Positions 1 through 9,432 of a stretch of DNA of 64,000 nucleotides are shown one piece after another (position 1 is the first letter of the stretch; every line of letters begins with the position of its first letter). The notes under the pieces are model-generated. The model saw only the letters and a list, made by a program, of their open reading frames with translations. It ran no database searches and had not been told where the DNA came from. This DNA is from Ponticoccus litoralis (GTDB taxonomy: Bacteria > Pseudomonadota > Alphaproteobacteria > Rhodobacterales > Rhodobacteraceae), in assembly GCF_039769985.1 (NCBI RefSeq), contig NZ_JBDNCH010000001.1, positions 109,158-173,157 of the forward strand, given 5' to 3'. Made by a program: the position numbers and the translations under genes.

Positions 1-297
1 GGCAGGGTGTTCGAAGGCTGCAACCGCGACGGCGTTCAGCTGCTCAACGAATGCTATGCCAAGGTTGTCGAGATGGCCCCGGTGATGAAGCGGCTGCGCG
101 ATGCGCGCAAGACGCCGCAGGAGGCGCTGAAGGCGGGCCTCCTCAGCGAGGCCGAACTGGCGGGGATCGAGGTCATGCAGGCGCTGGTGGACGAGGTCGT
201 GGCGGTCGACGATTTCACCCCCGAGGCGCTGTCCCTGCTGTTCCCGAACCGCGACAAGGCTCGGGCGCGGCGGACAAACCGGCGATCTGTGGGATGA
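1..297 (+). CDS. Acyl-CoA dehydrogenase (FadE-like), C-terminal fragment
   Basis: Only the last roughly 98 codons lie in the window; the reading frame is open to base 1 and ends in TGA. The segment has the pattern of the tail of long FadE-type acyl-CoA dehydrogenases: an M-A-P-V-M-K-R-L-R helix, a G-L-L-S-E-A-E-L stretch and the V-D-D-F-T-P-E-A-L motif near the end. Full-length members catalyse alpha,beta-dehydrogenation of acyl-CoA in beta-oxidation. The catalytic core is outside the window, so substrate cannot be judged. It converges on the aldolase gene that follows. The assignment rests on the tail pattern alone. Confidence 0.55.
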   Translation, partial: GRVFEGCNRDGVQLLNECYAKVVEMAPVMKRLRDARKTPQEALKAGLLSEAELAGIEVMQALVDEVVAVDDFTPEALSLLFPNRDKARARRTNRRSVG

Positions 298-319
298 CCG
301 GGTGAACCCTTCACCCAAG

Positions 320-340
320 CCCCCCGGCTGCAACGGGGGG
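320..340. terminator. GC-rich hairpin between convergent genes
   Basis: CCCCCCG and CGGGGGG form a perfect 7-bp stem around a 7-nt loop, in the gap between two converging genes. There is no long T-run on either strand, so it may be an imperfect bidirectional terminator. Confidence 0.4.
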
Positions 341-488
341 TGGTCGGTCTTGGCAGCGGCAACCGGGACGGAGCTTCCCGAAAGCGCGGCGCCAATCAGG
401 GCGACGCTTGTGCCCGCTGTCGCCTGTGCTGCGGTGACGCGTGCAAGTCCCTTGGGGCTTCTTCCATTCCGAAGAACGGCGCGCGGCA

Positions 489-1258
489 TCAATCCGTGGG
501 ATCGGACGCCCGGGCGCGCAGCGAGGCCAGGGCCTCGTCAGAGAAGAAGCTCTGGATCGCAGTGTGTTCGCTGGCCAGCGCGACCAGGGTCACCCCCGGT
601 CATAGAGGGCCTTCACCGCGCCTGAACTGCCGGCGAAACAGGCGACGGGCAGGGCGGCTTTCCGGGCTGAGGCGATCACCCCGGTCATCGCGTCGATGAC
701 GCGCGGCGCGGACAGATCGTTGACGCCATAGGCGATGGCGAGGTCGGCAGGGCCGATAAAGACACCGCTGATCCCCGGCACGGCAACGATGTCGTCGATA
801 TTGTCGACGGCGGCGGGATCTTCGATCTGGACAAGGATCGTGGGGGCGGCGCTGGCGTCGAGATGCTCTTTCATGCCGAGGCGACCGTAACCTCCCGCCC
901 GGGTCGTGGTGGCAAAGCCGCGTCCGCCGTCGCCGTAATGGGCGGCCCGGACGATGTCGCGGGCCTGTCGCGCGGTCGAGACATGCGGAACCACGACGCC
1001 ATCGGCCCCCATATCCAGAAGTTTCAGCAGCCCGGTGGGCTGATCGTCCGGCAGCCGGGCGAGGATCGGTTTGCCGACCGCGCGCGCGGCCAGCACCGCG
1101 CGGTCGATGTCGGCCCAGCCAAACGGCGAATGTTCGCAATCGAGGATAAGCGCGTCCAGCGCGGTGCCGCCCAGCACCTCGATCACCATGGGGTGCGGGG
1201 TTTTGACAAAAGTGGCAAGCAGCGGGCTGCCCTGTTTCAGACGGTCATGAAAGGTCAT
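489..1258 (-). CDS. HpcH/HpaI-family aldolase (frame break near 595)
   Basis: Class II pyruvate-dependent aldolase of the HpcH/HpaI family, which cleaves 2-keto-3-deoxy or 4-hydroxy-2-oxo acids to pyruvate plus an aldehyde. The family signatures are visible: L-I-L-D-C-E-H-S-P near residue 38, a Q-I-E-D segment, and G-V-F-I-G-P-A-D-L-A near residue 166. The first frame stops early after Y-D-R-G. Adding one C to the CCCCC run at 593-597 continues the protein (V-T-L-V-A-L-A-S-E-H) to a TGA at 489-491, giving about 256 residues, the normal family length. It is the last gene of a leftward operon, 25 bp after the IclR gene. With the dehydratase upstream it could complete a sugar-acid pathway; the true substrate is not readable from the sequence. 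Confidence 0.8.
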
Positions 1259-1283
1259 TGCGGGGCCCTGTCAGGTAAGGGGG

Positions 1284-2111
1284 TCAGGCGTTGTGGCGCA
1301 GGTAGTCGGCATAGGTGACCGAGATCTGCTCGGCGGCGGCCCGGGTCGCATCGAGGTATTGCGCGACCAGGGCGGTGCTGGTCTTGTGGTTGGCGAATTG
1401 CGACACGACCAGCGACAGGCGGGGTGTGCCCAGATGATCGCGCACCGGCAGGCCGAGAGAGACGAGGCCCTCTTCCAGCTCGCAATCGGAACTGGCGTAG
1501 CCCTGTGCGCGGATGCGCGCGGCTTCGGCCAGCATGGCGGTTGGCTCCGTGATGGTTCTTGCGGCCAGTTTCTGCGGGCTGTAGCGCGCGAACCACTTCC
1601 GTATCTCGTCGTCGGGCTTCATCGCCAGCAGCAGCTTGCCCCCGGTAGAGGCATGGGCCGGCAGCCGGTCCCCCAGCGCCAGTTGCGAGGCATAGACCCG
1701 GCGCGAGGGGTCGCGGCACAGGAACATCACCTCGGACCCGCTGAGCGAGACGATGGAACAGGGGCAATCGAGCTCTGCGGCCAGTTCGCGCACCTTCTCC
1801 GCCAGGATCGACAGGATCGAATTGCCCGCCAGGAAGGCGCGTGAAATCCCGAGGCTCTTGGCGGTCAGCACATAGGTGCCGCTGCCGCTTCGGTCGAGAT
1901 AGCCCATGGCCACGAGGGTCAGGATCAGCCGGCGCGCGCTGGCCCGGCTGGTTCCGACATGCGTCGCCGCGCTCTGAAGGCTGACGCTCTGCACCCCGGG
2001 TCCGAACATTTCAAGGATCGCCATGCCCTTGGCCAGGGTCAGGGAGTAATCCTTGGGATTGTCCTGCATGATCTCTTCGGGCAGGGCAGAGGGGCGTGCG
2101 GTGCCTGTCAT
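1284..2111 (-). CDS. IclR-family transcriptional regulator
   Basis: A 275-residue protein with an N-terminal winged helix (residues about 20-75; recognition helix around T-S-R-A-S-A-R-R-L-I-L-T-L) and a C-terminal IclR effector domain (about 90-265, with C-R-D-P-S-R-R and H-A-S-T-G-G-K-L-L-L). It begins 6 bp after the dehydratase stop and sits 25 bp before the aldolase, so it is carried inside the operon it probably controls. IclR proteins commonly sense small aromatic or hydroxy acids; the ligand here is unknown. Confidence 0.88.
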   Translation of the reverse strand: MTGTARPSALPEEIMQDNPKDYSLTLAKGMAILEMFGPGVQSVSLQSAATHVGTSRASARRLILTLVAMGYLDRSGSGTYVLTAKSLGISRAFLAGNSILSILAEKVRELAAELDCPCSIVSLSGSEVMFLCRDPSRRVYASQLALGDRLPAHASTGGKLLLAMKPDDEIRKWFARYSPQKLAARTITEPTAMLAEAARIRAQGYASSDCELEEGLVSLGLPVRDHLGTPRLSLVVSQFANHKTSTALVAQYLDATRAAAEQISVTYADYLRHNA

Positions 2112-2117
2112 CGCCGA

Positions 2118-3850
2118 TCAGAAGATCTTGGGCTCTGGCACCGGCGCCCCGGCGGCGGTCTGCAGGAAATCGAAGTCGCAGCCGTCATGCGCCTGACTGA
2201 CGTGGGACATGTACATCTTGCCAAAGCCTCGCTGGTAGGGATCTTCGGGCGGGGTCCAGAGGGCGCGGCGCCGGGCCAGTTCTTCGTCCGAGACCTCCAT
2301 GTGGATGCGCCGCCCCGGAATATCGACCGTGATCATATCACCGGTTTTCAACAGCGCCAGCGGCCCGCCGACATGCGCCTCGGGCGAGACATGAAGCACG
2401 CAGGCACCGTAGCTGGTGCCGCTCATGCGGGCATCCGACAGGCGCAGCATGTCGCGCACACCGGCCCTGACCAGCTTTCCGGGGATCGGCAGCATGCCCC
2501 ATTCCGGCATGCCCGGCCCGCCAACGGGGCCCGCGTTGCGCAGCACCAGAACGCTGTCCTCGGTGACCTCCAGATCGTCAGAGTCGATCTGCTCCTTGAG
2601 ATCGGCGTAATCGTCGAACACCAGTGCCGGGCCGCTGTGGTTCTGGAACTTCGCGCTACAGGCAGAGGGTTTGATGACACAGCCCTCGGGCGCAAGGTTG
2701 CCTTTGAGAACGGCCAGCGCGCCTTCGGCATAGATCGGGTTGTCGACCGGGCGGATCACGTCGTCATTGTAGACCTGCGCATTGGCGATATCCTCGCCCA
2801 GCGGTTTGCCGGTGACGGAAATCATCGACAGGTCCAGGTGATCGGTCAGCCGCGTCATCAGCGCCGGAAGCCCGCCCGCGTAAAAGAAATCCTCCATCAG
2901 ATAGTCGGAGCCGCTGGGGCGGACATTGGCGATCACCGGCACGACCCGGCTGAGCCGGTCGAAATCCTCCAGCGTCACGTCGACACCGGCGCGCCGCCCG
3001 ATGGCAATCAGGTGGATGATCGCATTCGTAGAGCAGCCCATGGCCATGGCGACGGCAATGGCGTTCTGCACCGAGGCGGGGCGAATGATGTCCGAGGGTT
3101 TCAGATCGGCCCAGACCATGTCGACAATCCGCCGGTACGGTCATCTTGCTCATGGCGATGTGGTTGCTGTCGGCGGTCGGGATCGACGAGGCCCCGGGCA
3201 GGGTGGTTCCCAGTGGCATCGGCGATGGCCGTCATGGTCGAGGCGGTGCCCATGGTCATGCAATGGCCATAGCTGCGGGCGATGCCGCGTTCGACGCCTT
3301 CCCAATCCTGCCGGGTGATCTCGCCGGCGCGCAGGTCGTCCCAGTACTTCCAGCTGTCCGAGCCCGAGCCCAGCGTCTTGCCCTGCCAGTTGCCGCGCAG
3401 CATTGGCCCGGCGGGCAGGTAGATCGCCGGGACATCCATGCTGATCGCCCCCATCAGCAGGCCGGGCGTGGTCTTGTCGCAGCCCCCCATCAGCACAACA
3501 CCGTCGATCGGATGCGACCGGATCAGCTCTTCGGTCTCCATCGCCAGCATGTTGCGATAGAGCATGGCCGAGGGCTTGACGAATTGCTCGGCCAGCGAAA
3601 TCGCCGGCAGCTCCAGCGGGAAGCCCCCGGATTGCAGGATGCCGGTCTTGACCGATTCCGCGCGCTGGCGGAAATGGGCGTGGCAGGGGTTGATGTCGGA
3701 CCATGTGTTGATGATCGCGATGATCGGGCGGCCTTCCCAGTCTTCGGGGTCATAGCCCATCTGCCGCATGCGCGAGCGGTGGCCAAAGGTGCGCAGGCCG
3801 GGGTCACCGAACCAGCGGAAAGAACGAAGGTCTTCGGGTGTCTTGGTCAT
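2118..3850 (-). CDS. IlvD/Edd-family dehydratase, sugar-acid type (two frame breaks)
   Basis: Iron-sulfur dehydratase of the dihydroxy-acid/6-phosphogluconate/aldonate dehydratase family. The three cluster cysteines lie in the expected motifs: S-D-I-N-P-C-H near residue 56, G-G-C-D-K-T-T-P near 125, and G-H-C-M-T-M-G-T-A-S-T near 195. The expected P-T-A-D-S-N-H and D-I-I-R-P-A-S blocks occur in two other frames, so the frame changes near 3220 and again near 3138; joined, the protein has about 577 residues, typical of pentonate dehydratases. Co-transcription with a TRAP transporter and a pyruvate aldolase favours sugar-acid dehydration over branched-chain amino acid synthesis (inference). Confidence 0.85.
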
Positions 3851-3865
3851 CGGGCGTCCAATTCT

Positions 3866-4000
3866 TCAGAACAGCGAGCCGGACAGCGCGAACATCACGG
3901 TGATGAGCGCGGCGGCCAGAAGATAGCCCGCAATGTCCGAGGCGATGCTGGCGCGGCGGCTCAGCTCGGTTTCAGTCTTGTTGTGATCGTCAGCGTTCAT
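3866..4000 (-). CDS. 44-residue single-span membrane ORF coupled to dctM
   Basis: The ATG overlaps the dctM stop codon (ATGA), the stop lies 15 bp before the dehydratase start, and the frame has no other explanation. The N-terminal half is polar (D-D-H-N-K-T-E-T-E) and the rest forms one hydrophobic helix (I-A-G-Y-L-L-A-A-A-L-I-T-V-M-F-A-L), as expected for a small inner-membrane protein. I know of no named family. The tight coupling suggests a role linked to the TRAP permease, but translation is not proven. Confidence 0.6.
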   Translation of the reverse strand: MNADDHNKTETELSRRASIASDIAGYLLAAALITVMFALSGSLF

Positions 4001-5310
4001 TTCGACAGGACCTCTGGAAAGAACAGGGCGATCTGCGGGAAGAACAACACCAGCAGCAGGCCCAGTATCTGCATCAGCACGAAGGGCCAGACCGAGGCGA
4101 AGATCTCCTGCAGGGTCACGTCGGGCGGGGCCACGCTCTTGAGGAAGAAGCAGGCCGGGCCGAAGGGCGGCGACAGGTAGTAGATCTGGATGTTCATGGC
4201 GAAGAGCACCCCGAACCAGACCGGGTCGTAGCCAAGGCCCACCGCAACCGGGGCAAAGATCGGGACGGTGATGAAGACGATCGCGATCCATTCCATGAAG
4301 GTGCCCAGCACGAACACGATGCCCATCATCAGCAGGATCACCAGGACGGGATGCCAGTCCAGCCCTTCAAGCAGGCCCTGCAGGAAGCGGCTGCCGCCGA
4401 TGATGTTGTAGATGCCCACCAGGCTGACCGCGCCAAGCACCAGCCAGACCACCGAGCCGACCGTCAGCACGGTCTGGCGAAAGGTGTCGCGGATCATCGC
4501 ATAGCTCAGGCGCTTGCGCAGCAAGGCGACAAGGATCGCGGCACAGGACCCGATGGCCGCCGCCTCGGTCACCGAGGCGATGCCGGAATAGATCGTGCCC
4601 ATGACGCTGGTGATGACGAACAGCGGTGCGACCAGGGCCCGGACGGCGGCCCGTTTGCGCGGCCCTCTGGCACCCTCCGTCACGGGCAGCGCCGGGGCGA
4701 CGGCGGGGTTCCGGCGGGCGCGGATGTAGATGTACAGCATGTAGATCGAGGCCAGCAGCAGCCCCGGCCCGGTGCCGCCAAGGAAAAGGTCGGAAATCGA
4801 GACATTGGCGGTGACGCCATAGACGATCATCACGATGCTGGGCGGGATCAGCGTCGCGAGGGCACCGGCGGCACAGATGATGCCGATCGACAGCTTGCGG
4901 TCATACCCCAGCCGGAACATCTGCGGCAGGGCTATCATGCCCAGCATCACGATCTCGCCCCCCATGATGCCGCTCATCGCGGCCAGGAAGACGGCGACCA
5001 CACAGGTCTGAATGCCCAGTGAACCGGGGAAAGAGCCGCCAAGCTCTGCCATGGCGTCGAACAGGCTTTCGGCGATGCCGGACCGCTCCAGTATCCCGGC
5101 CATGAAAACAAAGAGCGGCACGGCGACCAGCGAATAGTTTTCCAGCACGTGGTAGACGTTGCTCGACACCAGAAACAGTCCGGGCGGGCCGAAATAGATC
5201 AGGGAGGTCGCGACCGAGACCAAAAGCGTGGCCACGCCCAGCGGGGTGCCCAGGACCATCAGCGCCAGCAGGGCAATGACAATCAGGGCCGTGACAAGGG
5301 CGATGCTCAT
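3997..5310 (-). CDS. dctM: TRAP transporter large permease DctM
   Basis: A 437-residue, highly hydrophobic protein with many transmembrane spans (about a dozen) and family signatures such as S-G-I-M-G-G-E-I-V-M-L-G and I-P-P-S-I-V-M-I-V-Y-G. This is the large membrane subunit that uses an ion gradient to move organic acids delivered by the periplasmic receptor. Its start overlaps the stop of the small subunit (ATGA) and its own stop overlaps the start of the 44-residue ORF. Length matches DctM (about 425-440). Substrate is unknown; the operon suggests a sugar acid. Confidence 0.93.
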   Translation of the reverse strand: MSIALVTALIVIALLALMVLGTPLGVATLLVSVATSLIYFGPPGLFLVSSNVYHVLENYSLVAVPLFVFMAGILERSGIAESLFDAMAELGGSFPGSLGIQTCVVAVFLAAMSGIMGGEIVMLGMIALPQMFRLGYDRKLSIGIICAAGALATLIPPSIVMIVYGVTANVSISDLFLGGTGPGLLLASIYMLYIYIRARRNPAVAPALPVTEGARGPRKRAAVRALVAPLFVITSVMGTIYSGIASVTEAAAIGSCAAILVALLRKRLSYAMIRDTFRQTVLTVGSVVWLVLGAVSLVGIYNIIGGSRFLQGLLEGLDWHPVLVILLMMGIVFVLGTFMEWIAIVFITVPIFAPVAVGLGYDPVWFGVLFAMNIQIYYLSPPFGPACFFLKSVAPPDVTLQEIFASVWPFVLMQILGLLLVLFFPQIALFFPEVLSK

Positions 5311-5827
5311 AGCGAGACGTCTCCGGGTTCGGTGGTGGGGGGGCGATGCCCGGTCAGCAGCAGCACGAGGTTTGCAAGCGTCTGGACGACCCCCAGAATG
5401 GCAGCGAGAAAAAGGATCGGTTTCAGCACCGCCGGCATCGGCGGGTTGAAGGCGCTGCCGGTGCGTTCAACCTGGGTCAGGGCTTCGTAGGCGGGGGGAA
5501 GGTGGCACAGGCGAGGGCGACAAAGGCCAGGGCCGTCAGCAGCAGGGTCACCACATCCAGAACCCGTTTGCGCGAGGGGCGCACGAGGTCATGCAGGAAG
5601 GTGATGGCGATATGGCGGTTCTGCTGGCCGACATAGCCGACGGACAGGGCCCAGGCTATGGCACAAAGCGTCAGGGTGACCTCGAACGCCCAGTCTGACG
5701 GCGCATGGAAGAAGTATCGCATGATGACTTCGCGGACCGCCACCAGCAGCGACACGAGGTAGAGCGGCGCGCAGGCGTAACCGATGGCAATACTGATCCG
5801 CGAGATGAGCAGGCTGGCCGCTTGCAT
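5307..5827 (-). CDS. dctQ: TRAP transporter small permease DctQ (frame break near 5495)
   Basis: Four-helix small TRAP subunit, about 173 residues once corrected. The first frame ends in A-T-F-P-P-P-T-K-P at a stop. Adding one base to the G-run at about 5492-5497 continues to Y-E-A-L-T-Q-V and a fourth hydrophobic helix, ending at a TGA that overlaps the dctM ATG. I take the ATG at 5827 because AGAGGA lies just upstream of it; an in-frame earlier start at 5854 lacks this. The gene lies 73 bp after the receptor gene. Confidence 0.85.
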
Positions 5828-5900
5828 CCGGTGTCCTCTCTGGGAAGTGGGCAAAGGAAGGGGCCGGAGACTGCATGCCCCGGCCCGTCACGCAGGGCTG

Positions 5901-6926
5901 TCAGTCGTTCAGCAAGCCGATCAGGCGCAGGTAGTCCTTCTGCGCTTCATAGACCATTGCCGCGTCGTCGGACTGCTCTGCGGCCCGTTCCCATGCGGCG
6001 CGCGCCGCCGCGCGGAAGGCCTGCCGGTCCTGCGCCGACCAGTCGATGATTTCAAAGCCGTCGCGTGTGGCCAGCTCTGCCGCCGTCCGGCGGTCTTCCA
6101 GGTCCGCGGCGCGGCGGATATCGTCGTAGGCCGCGTTGTACCAGACTTCGAGGATGGTGCGGTGCTGCTCGCTCAGGCCTTCCCACTTGGATGCGTTGAT
6201 CGAAAAGCTGTGCACCGCCTGCGAGTGGATGCCGGGGTAGATCGGCGCCTTGGCGATCTTGTGCAGGCCCAGGGCTTCGTTGTTGACCAGCGCGCTGGCA
6301 TCCGCAGCGTCGACAAGCCCGGTTTCCAGCGCGGTATAGACCTCGCTGAAGGGCATGCTGACCGGCGTTCCGCCAACGGCGCGGAACACCTCGGAGGCAA
6401 GCCCTTCGGGCGCGCGGATCTTCGTGCCTTCCATATCGGCGAGGGTCCGGATCGGCTTTGCCGCAACCAGCGCTTCCCGGGCATAGGGGCCGCAGCCGAT
6501 GACCTTCAGCTTTTCGCCGAAGTGGGTGTCGTACAGCGTCTGAAGCACATCCCGGCCCTTGTCGTTGCGACAGAAGGTCTGGCCCTGATCGGGGGAATCG
6601 TAGGCGGCAATCAGATCGCCGAACAGCGCGAAGGCGGCGTCCTGACCGGCGAAGTAGTTCGCGGTGGTCATCTGCCCGTCGAGAATGCCCGCTGACACGG
6701 CCTTCGGCGTTTCGCGATGCGGCACGACCGCGCCGATGGGCAGCAGTTCGACCATCAACTCGCCGCCGCTCATGGTTTCGAGTTTCGGCACCCAGATGTC
6801 TTGCAGGCGGGACATGACGAAATCGCCCGCGTTCTGTGCCGTTTGAATGCGAAGCGTTGTTTCGGCCGTGGCCGGAGCCGCCAGGGCGAGTGCGATGGCG
6901 CTTGCCGCAAGTGCGCGAAAGGTCAT
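5901..6926 (-). CDS. dctP: TRAP solute receptor DctP
   Basis: A 341-residue periplasmic protein with a clear Sec signal peptide (A-L-A-A-S-A-I-A-L-A-L-A-A-P-A-T-A, cleavage after about residue 21) and the DctP fold pattern. The block around residues 175-215 (I-R-A-P-E-G-L-A, then M-P-F-S-E-V-Y-T-A-L-E-T-G-L-V-D-A-A-D) contains the arginine that usually binds the carboxylate. It is the first gene of the leftward operon dctPQM, small ORF, dehydratase, iclR, aldolase, with a promoter candidate just upstream. Confidence 0.92.
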   Translation of the reverse strand: MTFRALAASAIALALAAPATAETTLRIQTAQNAGDFVMSRLQDIWVPKLETMSGGELMVELLPIGAVVPHRETPKAVSAGILDGQMTTANYFAGQDAAFALFGDLIAAYDSPDQGQTFCRNDKGRDVLQTLYDTHFGEKLKVIGCGPYAREALVAAKPIRTLADMEGTKIRAPEGLASEVFRAVGGTPVSMPFSEVYTALETGLVDAADASALVNNEALGLHKIAKAPIYPGIHSQAVHSFSINASKWEGLSEQHRTILEVWYNAAYDDIRRAADLEDRRTAAELATRDGFEIIDWSAQDRQAFRAAARAAWERAAEQSDDAAMVYEAQKDYLRLIGLLND

Positions 6927-6956
6927 GAGTGTCTCCTCTGATATCCCTCTGGCATC

Positions 6957-6985
6957 GGTATCGAGAAGAAGCCTCGCTCCGTCAA
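6957..6985 (-). promoter_or_regulatory. Candidate sigma-70 promoter of the first TRAP operon
   Basis: On the minus strand TTGACG (6980-6985) and GATACC (6957-6962) are separated by exactly 17 bp, about 30 bp before the dctP start at 6926. Just upstream are two similar elements, TCCGAAC (6990-6996) and ATCGAAC (7009-7015), in direct orientation, a possible regulator site. The rest of 7016-7257 shows only a short GC hairpin (GGCAGC/GCTGCC, 7075-7090). Confidence 0.5.
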
Positions 6986-7257
6986 ATAATCCGAACCACT
7001 GTGCGATTATCGAACAGCATCCGGTCGATCAGAGGTCCGGGGGAGGGACGCAGCCCGCGGTTTTTCGGGTGCCGGGCAGCGGCGGCTGCCTGCGGACATC
7101 TCCCTTGCGGGGCCATGCGCCTTGCTGATGTGCTTCGGCTGGGTGACGGCAGCGCCCCGGGGGCTGCATCCTCGGTTTCCCGATCCGCACCCAGGGTGCC
7201 GAGATGCGGGCTCTGCCGCTTTCCCGGGGGCGCCCGCCCTTGCGGTCTAGCGCAGGT

Positions 7258-8121
7258 TTATTCGCTGCGCGCTTGCAGCATCCGGCTGACGAATTCCTCG
7301 CCACGGCCCGCGTCCACGCAGCGCGCCAGAATGCGGTGCGCCGCCCGTGCCAGTTCGGCATCGGCCCCCAGCGTCTCGACCGCGTAGCGCAGGTCCTTCT
7401 CGGCGTTGCGGATGGTGAACCGGCTGCCGTCGAAATCGCCTTTCAGCGCCGGACCGACCGCCTTTTCCAATGTGCCGGACCGGGCGGCCCCGGTGCCCAT
7501 CACGTCGAACAGCGCCTGCCAGTCCACGCCAAGCCGGCGCGCGCCGGTATAGGCCTCGGCCAGAAGCGCCATGGTGCCCTGCGTGACGAGGTTGTTCATC
7601 AGCTTGGCAGTGTGACCGGCGCCGACATCGCCAAACCGGCGCACGACGCGCGAATATGTCGACACCACCGCCGAGACCCGCTCGAACTCTGCCGCGGGGC
7701 ATCCCACCAGCGAGGCCAGTTCACCGGCCTCGGCCTGCGCCGGGCCGCCGGTCACCGGGGCGTCGGCGAAGACCGCCCCCTGCGCTGCCACCTGCGCGGC
7801 GACGCGCCGGGTCACCGCCGGGTCGGAGGTCGTGGCGTCGATCCACATCCTGCCCGCTGTCAGCGCGGGCAGGATCTTGTCGGCACAGGCCTCGATGGCG
7901 GGGCCATCGGGCAGGCAGGTCAGGATCACCCCGACCGAACCGGCCAGTTCGGCAGCCGATCCGGCCTCTTCGGCGCCGTCGGCGATCAGGCAGTCGATCA
8001 CCCTGCGGCTGCGGTGCGGCAGGATCCGCACCCGGTGCCCCGCGCGGAGCAGGCAGGCGGCCATGCCGCCGCCCATCATCCCGGCGCCGATGACGCCGAT
8101 CGCGGGTTTCGCCCCGGTCAT
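7258..8121 (-). CDS. 3-hydroxyisobutyrate/threonate dehydrogenase-family oxidoreductase
   Basis: A 287-residue beta-hydroxyacid dehydrogenase. The N-terminal Rossmann motif is G-V-I-G-A-G-M-M-G-G-G-M-A; substrate-binding D-A-P-V-T-G-G lies near residue 118 and the catalytic lysine is in H-T-A-K-L-M-N-N near residue 167. The family includes tartronate-semialdehyde reductase, 3-hydroxyisobutyrate dehydrogenase and L-threonate 2-dehydrogenase (LtnD). Being last in an operon with a PdxA-like gene and a TRAP transporter favours an LtnD-like role in four-carbon acid-sugar catabolism (inference). It follows dctM by 24 bp. Confidence 0.85.
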   Translation of the reverse strand: MTGAKPAIGVIGAGMMGGGMAACLLRAGHRVRILPHRSRRVIDCLIADGAEEAGSAAELAGSVGVILTCLPDGPAIEACADKILPALTAGRMWIDATTSDPAVTRRVAAQVAAQGAVFADAPVTGGPAQAEAGELASLVGCPAAEFERVSAVVSTYSRVVRRFGDVGAGHTAKLMNNLVTQGTMALLAEAYTGARRLGVDWQALFDVMGTGAARSGTLEKAVGPALKGDFDGSRFTIRNAEKDLRYAVETLGADAELARAAHRILARCVDAGRGEEFVSRMLQARSE

Positions 8122-8145
8122 CGGCCTGACGCCCGGGGCTGCGGG

Positions 8146-9432
8146 TCACGGACCATAGAACACGTCCACCAGCGACAGCGACACGGCAGGCACGTAGGTG
8201 ACCAGCAGCAGCACCAGCACCAGGACGCCGATGAAGGGCAGGTTGGTGCGCGTCGTGCTCCAGACATCCGTCTTGGCGATGGAACAGGCGGTGACCAGAA
8301 CGCTTGCCACCGGCGGGGTCTGCTGACCAAGCGCGATGTTGAGCGTCAGCAGGATGCCGAACTGGATCGGGTCGATGCCCAGCTGGTTCACCAGCGGCAT
8401 GAAGATCGGCACCGTCAGGATGATCGCCGCCGCCCCGTGCAGCACCATGCCCACGAACAGCAGGAAGACGTTGATGATCATCAGCACCGCAAAGGGGTTC
8501 GTGGTGATCCCGGTGATCCCCTGCGCCAGCCGCTGCGGCAGCTCGGTTTCCGTCAGGTAGAGACCCAGCACCGCCGAGGATGCCACCAGCAGCATGACAA
8601 CCGCCGTCTGGTTCACCCCGTCGACCAGCGCATGGTACAGCTTGCCGAAGCTCAGCTCGCGGTAGATGAAGCCGCCGATCAGCAGCGCCGCCAGCACCGC
8701 AAGGCCCGCGCCCTCGGTCGCGGTCACGATGCCGCCGAAGATGCCGCCCAGGATGAGGACCGGCAGGATCAGCGCCCAGATCGCGTCTTTGGTCGCTGTC
8801 CACAGGCGGCACAGGCTGAAGCCATCCTCGCGCGGCAGGTCGTAGCGCACGGCGAAATAGTAGCTGAGCGCCATGAGCAGAAACGCCCCAAGCAGCCCCG
8901 GCACGATGCCCGCCACGAAAAGCTTCACGATCGAGGTGTCCGACAGCGCGCCGTAGAGGATCATCGGGATCGAGGGCGGAATGATGATGGCCAGCGACGC
9001 GGTCGACGAGGTCAGCGCCGCCGCGAAGCGGGGCGAATAGCCCTTCTTCTTCATCGCCGGGATCAGCACGGATCCGGTCGCTGCCACATCGGCCACGGCC
9101 GAGCCCGAGATTTCCGCGAAGAACAGCGACACGCCCACGTTGACCATGGCCAGCCCGCCGCGCACGAAGCCGATGAGCGCCGAGACGAAGGTGATCAACC
9201 GGGACGAGATGCCGCCGGTGTTCATCAGTGCGCCCGCCAGGATGAAAAGGGGGATGGCGATCAGCGGAAAGCTGGTGGCGCCGTCGTACAGCGAGAGCGC
9301 CGCGTTCAGAAAGCCGAGGTGCCCGTTCAGGATGAACACGCCCATCAGCGCGGACCCGAGGATCGCCACCGCAATGGGCATGCCGATGCCGATCATCAGG
9401 AACATCGACAGAAGGATCAGTGCCTCGGTCAT
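8146..9432 (-). CDS. dctM: TRAP transporter large permease DctM (second system)
   Basis: A 428-residue polytopic protein of the DctM family, with characteristic segments such as D-V-A-A-T-G-S-V-L-I-P-A-M, I-I-P-P-S-I-P-M-I-L-Y-G and G-Q-Q-T-P-P-V. Its ATG overlaps the corrected dctQ stop (ATGA). It belongs to the operon pdxA-like, dctP, dctQ, dctM, dehydrogenase. Confidence 0.93.
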   Translation of the reverse strand: MTEALILLSMFLMIGIGMPIAVAILGSALMGVFILNGHLGFLNAALSLYDGATSFPLIAIPLFILAGALMNTGGISSRLITFVSALIGFVRGGLAMVNVGVSLFFAEISGSAVADVAATGSVLIPAMKKKGYSPRFAAALTSSTASLAIIIPPSIPMILYGALSDTSIVKLFVAGIVPGLLGAFLLMALSYYFAVRYDLPREDGFSLCRLWTATKDAIWALILPVLILGGIFGGIVTATEGAGLAVLAALLIGGFIYRELSFGKLYHALVDGVNQTAVVMLLVASSAVLGLYLTETELPQRLAQGITGITTNPFAVLMIINVFLLFVGMVLHGAAAIILTVPIFMPLVNQLGIDPIQFGILLTLNIALGQQTPPVASVLVTACSIAKTDVWSTTRTNLPFIGVLVLVLLLVTYVPAVSLSLVDVFYGP

